A stretch of 64,000 bases of DNA from Marinimicrobium agarilyticum DSM 16975 (GTDB lineage: Bacteria > Pseudomonadota > Gammaproteobacteria > Pseudomonadales > Cellvibrionaceae). Below the pieces are notes generated by a model. The model did not search any database and was not told the origin of the DNA. It saw only the letters and a program-made list of their open reading frames with translations. Made by a program: the position numbers and the translations under genes. Location: NCBI RefSeq assembly GCF_000423345.1, contig NZ_AUHU01000005.1, forward strand, positions 1-64,000. Reading direction: 5' to 3'. Below, piece by piece: positions 26,352 to 35,171 of the stretch. Position 1 is the first letter of the stretch. Each line of letters starts with the position of its first letter.

Positions 26352-27068
26352 ATGCCCCGAATACTTGCCCTGGATACCTCCTCCGACGCCTGTTCCGTTG
26401 CTTTGATGGACGGTGAGCGCACATTGAGCCGTTTCGAATTGGCGGCCAAGAGCCATACTCGGCGATTGTTGCCCATGGTGGATGAAGTGCTGGCTGAAGC
26501 TGGCTGGAGTCTTGCGAATTTGGATGCGCTGGCATTTGGTCGCGGGCCGGGTTCCTTTACCGGGCTGCGAATCGGGTTGGGTGTGATACAGGGGTTGGCG
26601 TTCGCCCGGGACCTGCCCGTTGTTGGCGTTTCCACATTGGATGCCATGGCGCTGGGATACTATGAAGCGCATCCCGTTTTTGCGCAGGAGGGGCGACCAG
26701 TGCTGGTGGCACTGGATGCGCGCATGCAGGAAGTGTATTGGGCGCTCCTGTCCTGGACTGGCGAGCCCGATTGGCTGCGGCGGCTCGAAGCTGAAGCGGT
26801 ATCGCCCCCCTCAGAGGTCGCCGCACAACCCGGTGTACAGCGGTTGGGTTCGGCATTTGTGGCCATTGGTCCCGGCTGGCACTATCCCGAGCTTGCCACC
26901 CTGACGCCTGAACACCGGGACCTCGAAGTTTACCCTGATGCGCTGCATATGTTGCCTCTGGCCAAGCGCGCGCTGGCCAATGGTGAAGCGGTGCCGGCCG
27001 AGCAGGCGCAACCGGTGTACCTGAGAGACAAAATCAGCTGGAAAAAACGCCAGCGTATTCGCTCCTGA
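26352..27068 (+). CDS. tsaB: tRNA threonylcarbamoyladenosine biosynthesis protein TsaB
   Basis: The 238-residue protein (E. coli 231) begins MPRILALDTSSDACSVAL and carries FGRGPGSFTGLRIGLGVIQG near residues 62-81, the signature of this inactive ASKHA paralogue of TsaD. TsaB scaffolds TsaD and TsaE in making the t6A modification of ANN-decoding tRNAs. The ATG at 26352 is chosen because family members start at MxxILAxDTS; an upstream in-frame ATG at 26280 falls within the previous terminator. The uppP gene follows 40 bp downstream. Confidence 0.93.
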   Translation: MPRILALDTSSDACSVALMDGERTLSRFELAAKSHTRRLLPMVDEVLAEAGWSLANLDALAFGRGPGSFTGLRIGLGVIQGLAFARDLPVVGVSTLDAMALGYYEAHPVFAQEGRPVLVALDARMQEVYWALLSWTGEPDWLRRLEAEAVSPPSEVAAQPGVQRLGSAFVAIGPGWHYPELATLTPEHRDLEVYPDALHMLPLAKRALANGEAVPAEQAQPVYLRDKISWKKRQRIRS

Positions 27069-27108
27069 CCAACCCCTCGCTTGTCGCTTGTGACTGACGG
27101 AATCGACC

Positions 27109-27909
27109 ATGGAAACCTTGCACATCGTTTTGCTCGCCCTGATTCAGGGGATTACCGAATTTCTTCCCATCTCCAGTTCGGGCCATCTGTTGTTGCCCAA
27201 GGCGTTATTGGGCTGGCCCGATCAGGGGTTGGCGTTTGATGTGGCGGTTCATGTCGGCACTCTGACGGCGATAGTGCTATATTTTCGGGATGACCTCTGG
27301 CAAATGACGCGCGACTGGAGCCGTCAGGTGGTGGCGCGCGCGCCGGCCACCGAGAACAGCCGACTGGCCTGGCTGCTGATACTCGCCACCTTGCCCGCGG
27401 CCGTCTGCGGTCTGGTCTTTGATGGTTTTATTGAAGAGCACTTGCGTTCCACCCTGGTGATCGCGTTGACGACCCTGATTTTTGGTATCGCGTTGGGCTG
27501 GGCCGACTGGCGTGGCGGCCGCGCCCGAACCATCGCCGATATTACCTGGAAGGCGGCTCTGTTGATTGGGCTGGCCCAGGCGCTGGCGTTGATTCCCGGC
27601 ACATCTCGTTCGGGTATCACCATTACCGCCGCGTTGCTTCTGGGGTTTACCCGAACCGACTCGGCGCGCTTTTCATTTTTGATGTCCGTGCCGGTCATCG
27701 CCCTGAGTGGCGGGTACAAAGCGCTGCAGTTGGTGATGCAACAGGAGCCGGCGCCCTGGATGGAACTGCTGATTGGGGCCGCGTTGGCGGGCGTCAGTGC
27801 GTTTGTTGTTGTGCACTATTTCATGCAGTATATCAGCCGCTTGGGTATGATGCCGTTCGCGGTCTATCGTCTGATACTGGGTGGCGTTCTGTTATTGATC
27901 GCGCTTTGA
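27109..27909 (+). CDS. uppP: undecaprenyl-diphosphatase UppP/BacA
   Basis: The 266-residue integral membrane protein has the two family motifs. ITEFLPISSSGHLLLPK (about residues 15-31) contains the catalytic Glu and SxSSGH. ALIPGTSRSGITITAALLLG (about 160-180) contains the PGxSRSG phosphate-binding motif. It recycles the undecaprenyl carrier lipid for peptidoglycan and O-antigen synthesis and gives bacitracin tolerance. The length is standard. Confidence 0.96.
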   Translation: METLHIVLLALIQGITEFLPISSSGHLLLPKALLGWPDQGLAFDVAVHVGTLTAIVLYFRDDLWQMTRDWSRQVVARAPATENSRLAWLLILATLPAAVCGLVFDGFIEEHLRSTLVIALTTLIFGIALGWADWRGGRARTIADITWKAALLIGLAQALALIPGTSRSGITITAALLLGFTRTDSARFSFLMSVPVIALSGGYKALQLVMQQEPAPWMELLIGAALAGVSAFVVVHYFMQYISRLGMMPFAVYRLILGGVLLLIAL

Positions 27910-27989
27910 CGTCGTTCCGTAAACCACGAGTGTTTTCATTGGCTCGGCGCGTCAATGAATGAATACACCATGAAATTCTGCGAGTGTTT

Positions 27990-29309
27990 ATGACTTCCAT
28001 GTCGTCTCAAACCTTTAACGAAGGCCTGCTGGATTTTCTGCAGGCGTCCCCCACGCCGTTTCATGCCGCGGCCAATATCGCCGCTGAACTGACCCGCGCC
28101 GGTTTTCAGCCCCTGGCCGAAGGCGAAGCCTGGAAGCTTGAGCCCGGTGGTAAGTACTGGGTTATGCGCAACGGCTCGTCGGTTATCGGTTTTGTCTACG
28201 GTAAAGAATCGCTCCCGGCCAGCGGTATTCGCATGGTGGGCGCCCATACGGACAGCCCCTGCCTGAAAGTCAAACCCACGCCCGAGTTGTCGCGCCAGGG
28301 TTACGCCCAACTGGGTGTTGAAGTGTATGGAGGGGCTTTGTTGGCGCCCTGGTTCGACCGGGACCTCTCCATGGCGGGACGGGTCAGCTACCGGGACAAC
28401 CACGGCCGGATTCGCAGTGCCCTGGTGGATTTCAAGGCGCCGGTGGCTGTGGTCCCCAGCCTCGCCATCCACCTGGACCGCGAGGCCAATCGTCAGCGCA
28501 GTATCAACCCCCAGAAAGAGCTGCCACCGTTGTTGTTGAGTGAAACTCCGGGCGTGGATCAGCCCGAGTTCCGCGAGCGCCTGAAAGCCCAAGCGCTTGC
28601 CCAACACCCGGACCTTGAGGTGGACCGGGTGCTGGATTTCGAAATCAGCCTGTACGATACCCAGCCTCCGGCCATAATCGGAATGGCGGAGGACTTTCTG
28701 GCCAGTGCCCGGTTGGACAATCTGCTGAGCTGTTATGTCGGACTGCAGAGCCTCATTGACGCGGACGACCAGTACAGTAGCCTGCTGGTCTGTAACGACC
28801 ACGAAGAGGTGGGCAGTGCCTCGGCCTGTGGCGCCAAAGGGCCGATGCTGCAACAGTTTCTTGAGCGCCTCCTGCCCGACGTCGAAACCCGAATGCAGGT
28901 GATAGACGCTTCATTGATGGTCTCTGCAGACAATGCCCACGGCGTTCACCCGAACTTTTCTGACCGCCATGATGATAATCACGGCCCCCGGCTGAATCTG
29001 GGGCCGGTGATCAAGGTCAACGCCAACCAGCGCTACGCCACTACCAGCGAAAGCAGTGCCCTGTTTCGGGATTTGGCCGAGCGGGCGCAAGTGCCGCTTC
29101 AGACGTTTGTCTCCCGCACGGACATGGAGTGTGGCAGCACCATCGGGCCTATCACGTCCTCCGAAGTCGGGGTAAAAACGCTGGATGTGGGCGTTCCCAC
29201 TTTCGCGATGCACTCGATTCGCGAACTGGCCGGCCGGGATGATGCCTGTTATCTCTATCAGATACTGAACGAATACTTCCGTTACCCGCATGCACCGGGG
29301 CGGTCCTGA
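27990..29309 (+). CDS. apeB: M18-family aminopeptidase
   Basis: The protein is about 439 residues long and matches M18 di-zinc aminopeptidases. Metal ligands lie in [15 protein letters not shown] (about 76-90), in the [12 protein letters not shown] region (about 232-243), in [18 protein letters not shown] (about 264-281, with catalytic Glu-Glu) and in [12 protein letters not shown] (about 312-323). The last His is in the ECGSTIGPI block (about 375). It removes N-terminal acidic or neutral residues from peptides in the cytoplasm. ATG codons at 27990 and 27999 and GTG at 27984 are all in frame with no strong ribosome binding site; I chose 27990. Confidence 0.92.
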   Translation: MTSMSSQTFNEGLLDFLQASPTPFHAAANIAAELTRAGFQPLAEGEAWKLEPGGKYWVMRNGSSVIGFVYGKESLPASGIRMVGAHTDSPCLKVKPTPELSRQGYAQLGVEVYGGALLAPWFDRDLSMAGRVSYRDNHGRIRSALVDFKAPVAVVPSLAIHLDREANRQRSINPQKELPPLLLSETPGVDQPEFRERLKAQALAQHPDLEVDRVLDFEISLYDTQPPAIIGMAEDFLASARLDNLLSCYVGLQSLIDADDQYSSLLVCNDHEEVGSASACGAKGPMLQQFLERLLPDVETRMQVIDASLMVSADNAHGVHPNFSDRHDDNHGPRLNLGPVIKVNANQRYATTSESSALFRDLAERAQVPLQTFVSRTDMECGSTIGPITSSEVGVKTLDVGVPTFAMHSIRELAGRDDACYLYQILNEYFRYPHAPGRS

Positions 29310-29328
29310 GACAAAGAGGGGAAGCGCT

Positions 29329-30006
29329 ATGAATCATACGGGAGTCTCTGTTCTGTGGGCTGCGGGCCTGTCTGTTCTCGCCGGTTATGCCAGTGCCAAC
29401 GGCGGCCACTTCATGGTGGACGATGCGAGTATCACGCCCCCGCAAAACTGTGAGTTTGAAACGTGGTACACCCACGCGGATCCCGTCAGCCATTCGGTGG
29501 TATCCCCGGGCTGCAATTTTACCGGCGGTTCGGACTGGACGTTGCCGGTGACCTACAACAATGAAACCGACGAAGTGTCGGACATTGGCTTGGAATACAA
29601 AAAGGTCGTGTGGACGTCCCGCAGCGGGCCCGCGTTGGCAGTCTCTGGAGGCGCCAACTACCATCGTTCCGCCAGCGAGCTTGATCGCTATTTTGTGAAT
29701 GTGCCGCTGAGCTTTCAGTTGGTGGACAGTTTGACTCTGCACCTCAATGGCGGTGTGGAGCACGATCGGGTAATCGACGATACCTATGCGACCTGGGGTG
29801 TGGCGGCGACCTTCAAACCGGTGGTCGGCCCGGTCTGGATTCTGGAGATGGCCGACAACGACCTGCGTCAGGATCCGATCTACGCCGGTGGCGTTCGTAC
29901 CGCCATTGGCAGCACCCGCTGGACCCTGGACCTGGGCCTGGCACACGATACTCAGTTGGATGAGACCGCCTATACTCTGGGAATCAATATTCCCCGCCTG
30001 TTCTAA
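29329..30006 (+). CDS. exported protein, probable small outer-membrane beta-barrel
   Basis: The 225-residue protein has an N-terminal export signal ending in GYASANGGHF (cleavage about residue 25) and alternating polar/hydrophobic strands to the end (TRWTLDLGLAHDTQLDETAY, last residue Phe). This is typical of an outer-membrane barrel without a TonB plug. GAGGGG precedes the ATG at 29329. It follows the aminopeptidase gene by 19 bp and is 37 bp before the cyclic-nucleotide-binding protein, so all four genes to 32187 may form one unit. No named family recognised. Confidence 0.7.
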   Translation: MNHTGVSVLWAAGLSVLAGYASANGGHFMVDDASITPPQNCEFETWYTHADPVSHSVVSPGCNFTGGSDWTLPVTYNNETDEVSDIGLEYKKVVWTSRSGPALAVSGGANYHRSASELDRYFVNVPLSFQLVDSLTLHLNGGVEHDRVIDDTYATWGVAATFKPVVGPVWILEMADNDLRQDPIYAGGVRTAIGSTRWTLDLGLAHDTQLDETAYTLGINIPRLF

Positions 30007-30043
30007 CCGGCGCTCGTTTGTTTTAACGGATGGTAGTAATGTA

Positions 30044-31066
30044 ATGACGCTCCAGCGAGATACGCTCCGGGCCTTTGCCCCCTTTGATCGACTGTCGGAC
30101 GAGTACCTGGACAAGGTCCTGGAGAAGGCCGAGTACTCGGCAATGTCCCGGGGCACTCTGATTTTCAAACGCGGCAAAACGCTTGAATCCCAATATTATC
30201 TGTTGTCGGGGCGGGTCGACCTGATCGATGCGCAGTTCGAGAAGCGCCCGCTGGAAGCCGGTTCGGAAGAAGCCCGCTTTCCGTTGACGGATCACTCCCC
30301 AACGCAGGTGTCCGCCGTGGCCATGTCCGATGTGGAGCTGGTGGCGCTCGAACGGGACTTTCTCGACCTGGTCATGGTCTGGAGCCAAAGTGGCGATCAC
30401 CCCGATGCCGAGCCCGGCGACGGCGAGCATGACTGGATGTCTTACCTGCTTGAATCGCCGCTGTTTACGCGTATCCCCCCCAGCCACATTCAACAGTTGT
30501 TCGTGCGCTTTGATGAAATCGATGTGGGAGAGGGCGATTGGGTCGTCCGCGAAGGCGAGCCGGGGGATTATTTCTATGTGCTCGAATCCGGCCGCGCCAA
30601 GGTGAGCAACAAAGCTGGCAAGGTATTGGCGGAACTGGGAGCGGGCTCCTATTTTGGAGAGGAAGCGTTGGTGGGTGACACTACCCGCAACGCCAATGTC
30701 CAGATGATATCCGCCGGACGCCTGATGCGTCTGGAAAAAGCCGACTTCAAAACACTGCTGCAGGAACCGGTGATCCAGACGATTCCGGCCGCCGACTGGC
30801 CCGAACGGCGCAATCAGCTCAAACAACCGGAAGTGTTGGATGTGCGTCTCGCCGTCGAACGTCGTTTTGGCAAGCTCGAAGGCAGCCGCAGCCTGCCACT
30901 GGCACAGCTGCGAGACACGCTCGAGCAGCTCGATAGCGACAAGGTGTACGTGGTGACCGATGACGCCGGTCGACGCAGCTACGTGGCCGTGCAACTGCTG
31001 GCTCAGAGCGGGCTTGAGGTCTATCTGCTGGAGGGGGCAAGCGAGCATTACGGAACCGCCGGTTAA
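30044..31066 (+). CDS. protein with two cyclic-nucleotide-binding domains and a rhodanese-like domain
   Basis: The 340-residue protein has two CNMP domains: about residues 12-110 (divergent) and 130-235, where GDYFYVLESGRAKVSNKAGK and GSYFGEEALVGDTTRNANVQ match the phosphate-binding cassette (GEEA...TRNA). A rhodanese-like domain follows at about 265-335, with VLDVRLAVERRFGKLEGSRS. The position of the catalytic Cys loop reads VVTDDAGRRSYVA, with no Cys, so it cannot act as a sulfurtransferase and is probably a binding module. No DNA-binding domain is present. Its stop codon overlaps the next start (TAATG), coupling it to the glycosyltransferase. Confidence 0.85.
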   Translation: MTLQRDTLRAFAPFDRLSDEYLDKVLEKAEYSAMSRGTLIFKRGKTLESQYYLLSGRVDLIDAQFEKRPLEAGSEEARFPLTDHSPTQVSAVAMSDVELVALERDFLDLVMVWSQSGDHPDAEPGDGEHDWMSYLLESPLFTRIPPSHIQQLFVRFDEIDVGEGDWVVREGEPGDYFYVLESGRAKVSNKAGKVLAELGAGSYFGEEALVGDTTRNANVQMISAGRLMRLEKADFKTLLQEPVIQTIPAADWPERRNQLKQPEVLDVRLAVERRFGKLEGSRSLPLAQLRDTLEQLDSDKVYVVTDDAGRRSYVAVQLLAQSGLEVYLLEGASEHYGTAG

Positions 31067-32187
31067 TGCGGATTCTGCTCCTGTCCGGTTACGACGCTCC
31101 CAGCCACCGGCGCTGGCGTGAGCAACTGGCCGCGCGTTTCCCGCAGTGGCAGTGGACTCAATTGGCCCTGCCGCCCCGGCACTTCAAGTGGCGGATGCGC
31201 GGCAGCGGCTTTCTCTGGGCGCATCAGGCGCGTGAAACGCTGCTACAACCCTACGACCTGCTGATCGCCACCTCCATGGTGGATCTTTCCTGTCTGCGCG
31301 GTCTGGTGCCCGAGCTGTGCCGAATTCCCACCTTGGTCTATTTTCACGAGAATCAGTTTGCCTACCCTCAGCGCAAGCAGCAGCGAGCGAACGTTGAGCC
31401 GCAGCTGATCAACCTGTACACCGCCCTGTGCGCCGATCAGGTCGCCTTCAATTCGGATTACAACCGAACCTCCTTCCTGGCTGGGGCAACCCGCCTTCTG
31501 CAACGGCTACCCGACGCTATCCCGGACGAAGTCATGGGCGGTCTTGAAGCACGCTCGCGGGTCTTGCCCGTGCCCATGGAGGCGGCCTGTTTTGTCCCCA
31601 ACCGGGCCGATAGCGTCGGCCCGTTGACCCTGGTATGGAACCACCGTTGGGAGTATGACAAGGGTCCGGATCGGCTGCTCCTGGGGTTGCAGCGGTTTTT
31701 TGAGCAGTGCCCGGACGCCCGGCTTCGCGTGCACATGGTGGGGCAACAGTTCCGCCAGCAACCGCCTGCCTTTGATGCCCTGAAAACATTGCTGGCGGAG
31801 CACGATGCCCTGGGCCACTGGGGTTATGAGCCCAGTCGGGAGCGCTACCGGGACCTTCTGGCGCAAAGCCATCTTGTGCTTTCCACGGCGCTGCACGATT
31901 TCCAGGGGCTGTCGGTGCTCGAAGCGGTGGCTGCCGGTTGCTGGCCTCTGCTGCCCGACCGTGAAGCCTACCCGGAATGGTTCCCGGAGGAGTGTCGGTA
32001 CACGAGTGATCGGGGTAACCCCTCGAGCGAAGCCGATGCTTTTGCCCGCGCACTGCAGAAGGTGTACGAGGCTTTCGAGGCGGGGCACTCACTTGAGGCT
32101 CCCTCCGTTGATTTTCTCCACGAACGCCATTGGCAGCAGCCCTACACCGACGCGTTGACCACGCTCGCCCAAACGGTCAAATTGTGA
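31066..32187 (+). CDS. DUF3524-type glycosyltransferase, tRNA-queuosine mannosyltransferase-like
   Basis: The 373-residue protein starts MRILLLSGYDAPSHRRWREQ. It has the DUF3524 N-terminal block (LPPRHFKWRMRG, ATSMVDLSCLRGL, YFHENQFAYP, about 37-110) and a GT-B C-terminal domain with WNHRWEYDKGP (about 192-202) and FQGLSVLEAVAAGCWPLLPD (about 280-299), where the E binds the sugar nucleotide. Relatives of human GTDC1/QTMAN add mannose to queuosine in tRNA-Asp; the bacterial substrate is inferred from that family. Translational coupling (TAATG) to the CNMP/rhodanese gene suggests a shared task or regulation. Confidence 0.8.
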   Translation: MRILLLSGYDAPSHRRWREQLAARFPQWQWTQLALPPRHFKWRMRGSGFLWAHQARETLLQPYDLLIATSMVDLSCLRGLVPELCRIPTLVYFHENQFAYPQRKQQRANVEPQLINLYTALCADQVAFNSDYNRTSFLAGATRLLQRLPDAIPDEVMGGLEARSRVLPVPMEAACFVPNRADSVGPLTLVWNHRWEYDKGPDRLLLGLQRFFEQCPDARLRVHMVGQQFRQQPPAFDALKTLLAEHDALGHWGYEPSRERYRDLLAQSHLVLSTALHDFQGLSVLEAVAAGCWPLLPDREAYPEWFPEECRYTSDRGNPSSEADAFARALQKVYEAFEAGHSLEAPSVDFLHERHWQQPYTDALTTLAQTVKL

Positions 32188-32199
32188 GCTCGAAGGTGC

Positions 32200-32236
32200 A
32201 AAAGCCGGTGGCCAACCTGTATCATTGGCGGCTTTT
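32200..32236 (+). terminator. terminator-like hairpin before trpS
   Basis: AAAAGCC at 32200-32206 pairs with GGCTTTT at 32230-32236, with a second inner stem (CCAA with TTGG). The stem ends in TTTT. It lies 13 bp after the glycosyltransferase stop and 36 bp before the trpS start, so it may end the upstream unit. Confidence 0.5.
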
Positions 32237-32271
32237 CTCCTTCCAACCTTTGGCAGCGATACGATAACGAC

Positions 32272-33279
32272 ATGAGCAAACAGCGGGTTTTAACAGGTAT
32301 CACCACCACGGGCACCCCCCACCTGGGCAATTACGTGGGCGCGATTCGCCCGGCGATTCGCTCGAGTGAGCGCGAAGACGCCGAATCGTTCTACTTCCTG
32401 GCGGACTATCATGCGCTGATCAAGTGCCAGGACCCGGAGCAGGTGCATCAATCCACCCGCGAGATCGCTGCCACCTGGCTCGCTCTGGGCCTGAATACCG
32501 ACAAAGCCATTTTCTACCGGCAGTCCGATGTGCCCGAAATTCCCGAGCTGTGCTGGCTGTTGACCTGCATGGCGGCCAAAGGCCTGATGAACCGCGCTCA
32601 CGCCTACAAGGCGGCGGTGGCGGCCAACCAGGAGACCGGCGAAGATCCGGACTTTGGCGTGACCATGGGGCTTTACAGCTACCCCGTGCTGATGGCGGCT
32701 GACATTCTGATGTTCAACGCTCACGAAGTACCCGTGGGCAAAGACCAGATCCAGCATGTGGAAATGGCGCGGGACATCGCGGCGCGTTTCAATCACCATT
32801 ACGGCGAGCACTTCGTATTGCCGGAGGCGAAGGTGGACGAGCATGTGGCCGTGTTGCAGGGCCTGGATGGCCGCAAGATGAGCAAAAGCTACGGCAACAC
32901 CATTCCACTGTTCTTGCCCGAAAAGAAATTGAAAAAACACATCAACAAAATCAAAACCAACCTGTTGGAACCCGGTGACCCGAAAGACCCCGATGACTCT
33001 ACCGTATTCCAGATCTGGCAGGCCTTCGCGACTCCCGAGCAGACCGAAGAAATGCGCCAGGCCTTTGCCGAAGGCATTGCCTGGGGCGAGGCCAAGAAGC
33101 AGTTGTTTGAATTGGTTAACGACCAGCTTGGAGAGGCGCGTGAGCGTTACGAAGCGCTGATGGCTAACCCGAAGCCGATCGAAGAAGTCCTGCACGCCGG
33201 TGCCGAGAAAGCGCGCGAGCGCAGCCGGCCTTTGTTGCAGAAATTGCGTGAAGCGGTGGGGATCCGGCCGATTGGTTGA
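32272..33279 (+). CDS. trpS: tryptophanyl-tRNA synthetase
   Basis: The 335-residue class I synthetase has the HIGH-equivalent [12 protein letters not shown] (about residues 14-25), DIGVTMG-type tryptophan-site sequence [20 protein letters not shown] (about 126-145) and the KMSKS loop [15 protein letters not shown] (about 201-215). It charges tRNA-Trp in the cytoplasm. The length matches the bacterial TrpS of 330-340 residues. The gene is followed by two kinds of intergenic repeat. Confidence 0.96.
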   Translation: MSKQRVLTGITTTGTPHLGNYVGAIRPAIRSSEREDAESFYFLADYHALIKCQDPEQVHQSTREIAATWLALGLNTDKAIFYRQSDVPEIPELCWLLTCMAAKGLMNRAHAYKAAVAANQETGEDPDFGVTMGLYSYPVLMAADILMFNAHEVPVGKDQIQHVEMARDIAARFNHHYGEHFVLPEAKVDEHVAVLQGLDGRKMSKSYGNTIPLFLPEKKLKKHINKIKTNLLEPGDPKDPDDSTVFQIWQAFATPEQTEEMRQAFAEGIAWGEAKKQLFELVNDQLGEARERYEALMANPKPIEEVLHAGAEKARERSRPLLQKLREAVGIRPIG

Positions 33280-33293
33280 GCTATGGAGCGAAG

Positions 33294-33402
33294 GCTGGCG
33301 GTGGGGTAGACCCTTTCAAGACACGCCGTAAACCCATCCTTGGGGGCTCGAATCGAGGGTCCCCCGCTCCACGGTCTTGAAAGGGTCTACCCCACCGCCA
33401 GC
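33294..33402. repeat. 109-bp long inverted repeat after trpS
   Basis: Perfect 29-bp arms at 33294-33322 and 33374-33402 (first arm starting GCTGGCGGTGGGGTAGACCC) flank a 51-nt centre. The centre folds again (GGGGG with CCCCC, CTCGA with TCGAG). It could act as a strong terminator or cruciform; the compound structure looks like a genome-dispersed intergenic element or a miniature mobile element. No other copy is in this window. Confidence 0.85.
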
Positions 33403-33436
33403 TGGCCAGCACGAGCCATCGATTAACCCAGACTCC

Positions 33437-33466
33437 GTAGGGTAGGTAAGCGAAGCGCCACCTACC
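33437..33466 (+). repeat. solitary REP element (GTAG type)
   Basis: The element is the tetranucleotide GTAG followed by an imperfect palindrome whose arms are GGTAGGT and ACCTACC around a GCG/CGC inner stem. It is identical over all 30 bases to the minus-strand copy at 55463-55492 next to the REP-associated transposase gene. Confidence 0.85.
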
Positions 33467-33520
33467 CAATCAGACTGAGGTGTGGCACCTCACCGCGGGC
33501 CGGACTAACCGACCCAGCCA

Positions 33521-34822
33521 TCACCCTAACTCGGAAACCACCCGATAAATCCCCCCGGTCAACGTCCGCAACTCCTCCTCGGAGGTCACAAACGGCGGCA
33601 TAATGTAAACCAGCTTCCCAAACGGCCGCACCCAAATGCCTTCTTCCACAAACCGGGGCTGCACGGTCGCCATATCCACCGGCTCATGTAACTCCACAAC
33701 ACCGATCGCCCCCAATACCCGCACATCGGCTACCGCGTCTAACGCCCGACAGGGCTCCAGTTCGCGTTTCAACTGCGCTCCGATGGTTTTCACTCGTTGT
33801 TCCCAATCGCTTTCCAACAACAGATCAATACTGGCACTGGCCACCGAACAGGCGAGGGGGTTGCCCATAAAGGTCGGCCCGTGCATAAACACCCCGGCGT
33901 CTCCCCGGCAGATGCCGTCACTGACCCGGTCATTGCACAGCGTCGCTGCCAGCGTCATGTAACCGCCGGTCAGGCCCTTGCCCAGGCTCAGAATGTCCGG
34001 GCTGATGCCCGCGTGCTCGCAGGCGAACAGTTTGCCTGTTCGACCGAAGCCGGTGGCGATCTCATCGGCAATCAGCAGGACATCGTGCTCATCGCACAGC
34101 TCCCTCACCCGCTTGAGGTAGTGGGGAGAATAGAAGCGCATGCCGCCCGCTCCCTGGACGATGGGCTCCAGAATCACGGCGGCAAGCTCGCCCTTGTGAT
34201 CGACCAGAAGTTGTTTGAAATCGTCAATGTAGCGCTCGTCCCAGTCGGCATCAAAGTCGCATTCAGGCTGCGGCGCAAAAAGCTGTTGTGCCAGGGTGTG
34301 ACTGAACAACTGGTGCATGCCGGTGACCGGGTCGCACACTGACATGGCGCCGAAGGTGTCACCGTGGTATCCGCGACGCAGCGCCAGGAAGCGATGCTTC
34401 TCCGGCTTGCCCTGGGACTGCCAGAACTGCATGGCCATTTTCAACGCGACTTCAATCGATACCGACCCGGAGTCGGCAAGGAACACTTTATTCAGGCCCG
34501 GTGGCGTCAAATCCACTAGTTGTTTGGCAAGTCGCACGCCGGGTTCATGGGTCAGGCCGCCAAACATGACATGGGCCATTTTTCCCAGTTGCTCCTCGAT
34601 GGCCCGGTTGAGCGCCGGATGGTTATACCCGTGCAACTGGCACCACCAGGAGGCCATGCCGTCGATCAGCGTCCGGCCGTCGGCCAGGTGCAGGTACACG
34701 CCCTCGGCCCGCTCCACCGGGAACACCGGGGTCGGATTCAGGAAGGAGGAGTAAGGGTGCCAGACGTGCTGGCGATCAATGTCCAGGATCTGGTCGGCAG
34801 TGAGAGGCTGGGAACGGGACAT
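33521..34822 (-). CDS. bioA: adenosylmethionine-8-amino-7-oxononanoate aminotransferase
   Basis: The 433-residue fold-type I PLP enzyme has the BioA N-terminus ([20 protein letters not shown], about 15-34) and the substrate-binding block [36 protein letters not shown] lies near 116-132. The cofactor-binding Lys is in [15 protein letters not shown] (about 274-288), preceded by [16 protein letters not shown]. It makes 7,8-diaminopelargonate in biotin synthesis, using S-adenosylmethionine as amino donor. No other bio gene is adjacent. Confidence 0.95.
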   Translation of the reverse strand: MSRSQPLTADQILDIDRQHVWHPYSSFLNPTPVFPVERAEGVYLHLADGRTLIDGMASWWCQLHGYNHPALNRAIEEQLGKMAHVMFGGLTHEPGVRLAKQLVDLTPPGLNKVFLADSGSVSIEVALKMAMQFWQSQGKPEKHRFLALRRGYHGDTFGAMSVCDPVTGMHQLFSHTLAQQLFAPQPECDFDADWDERYIDDFKQLLVDHKGELAAVILEPIVQGAGGMRFYSPHYLKRVRELCDEHDVLLIADEIATGFGRTGKLFACEHAGISPDILSLGKGLTGGYMTLAATLCNDRVSDGICRGDAGVFMHGPTFMGNPLACSVASASIDLLLESDWEQRVKTIGAQLKRELEPCRALDAVADVRVLGAIGVVELHEPVDMATVQPRFVEEGIWVRPFGKLVYIMPPFVTSEEELRTLTGGIYRVVSELG

Positions 34823-35171
34823 AGCGGTTCTCTGACGGGTTGGAAGCGGTTGGTTTGGGGGCTCGTCCGAGGGCTGGACGCTCAGACCTGAGTCGTTAAA
34901 AGAGGCTCAAGCTAACAGAAAAACCGTTGAAAATCAGCCGCTTCGCCGTGAAGGTGGGAGGGGAAGCCAATTGGCGCCCAAATTTTTGTTGTTACCAGTT
35001 GACCCGGAGGGCCGCATGCAGTAACTTGTAGTCTATCTGACCAAAAGCGAGTGACCAACTCTGCCGGGATGCGGACTGTGAAAAGACGGTCTATGTAGTG
35101 GCGGTCGATTGACTATACTCCGGTGACATCAATCGGAGTAACTGTGTGATAACAATAATGGGGTTTTAATT
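34823..35171. other. gene-free region between divergent bioA and the GH10 gene
   Basis: No coding frame of note is seen. Possible promoter elements toward the GH10 gene are TTGACC near 35018 with TAACTT 17 bp later, and TATACT near 35115. A short inverted repeat, CTCCG and CGGAG, lies near 35116-35136. No BirA-type biotin operator and no copy of the LacI-type 18-mers could be found. Confidence 0.4.
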
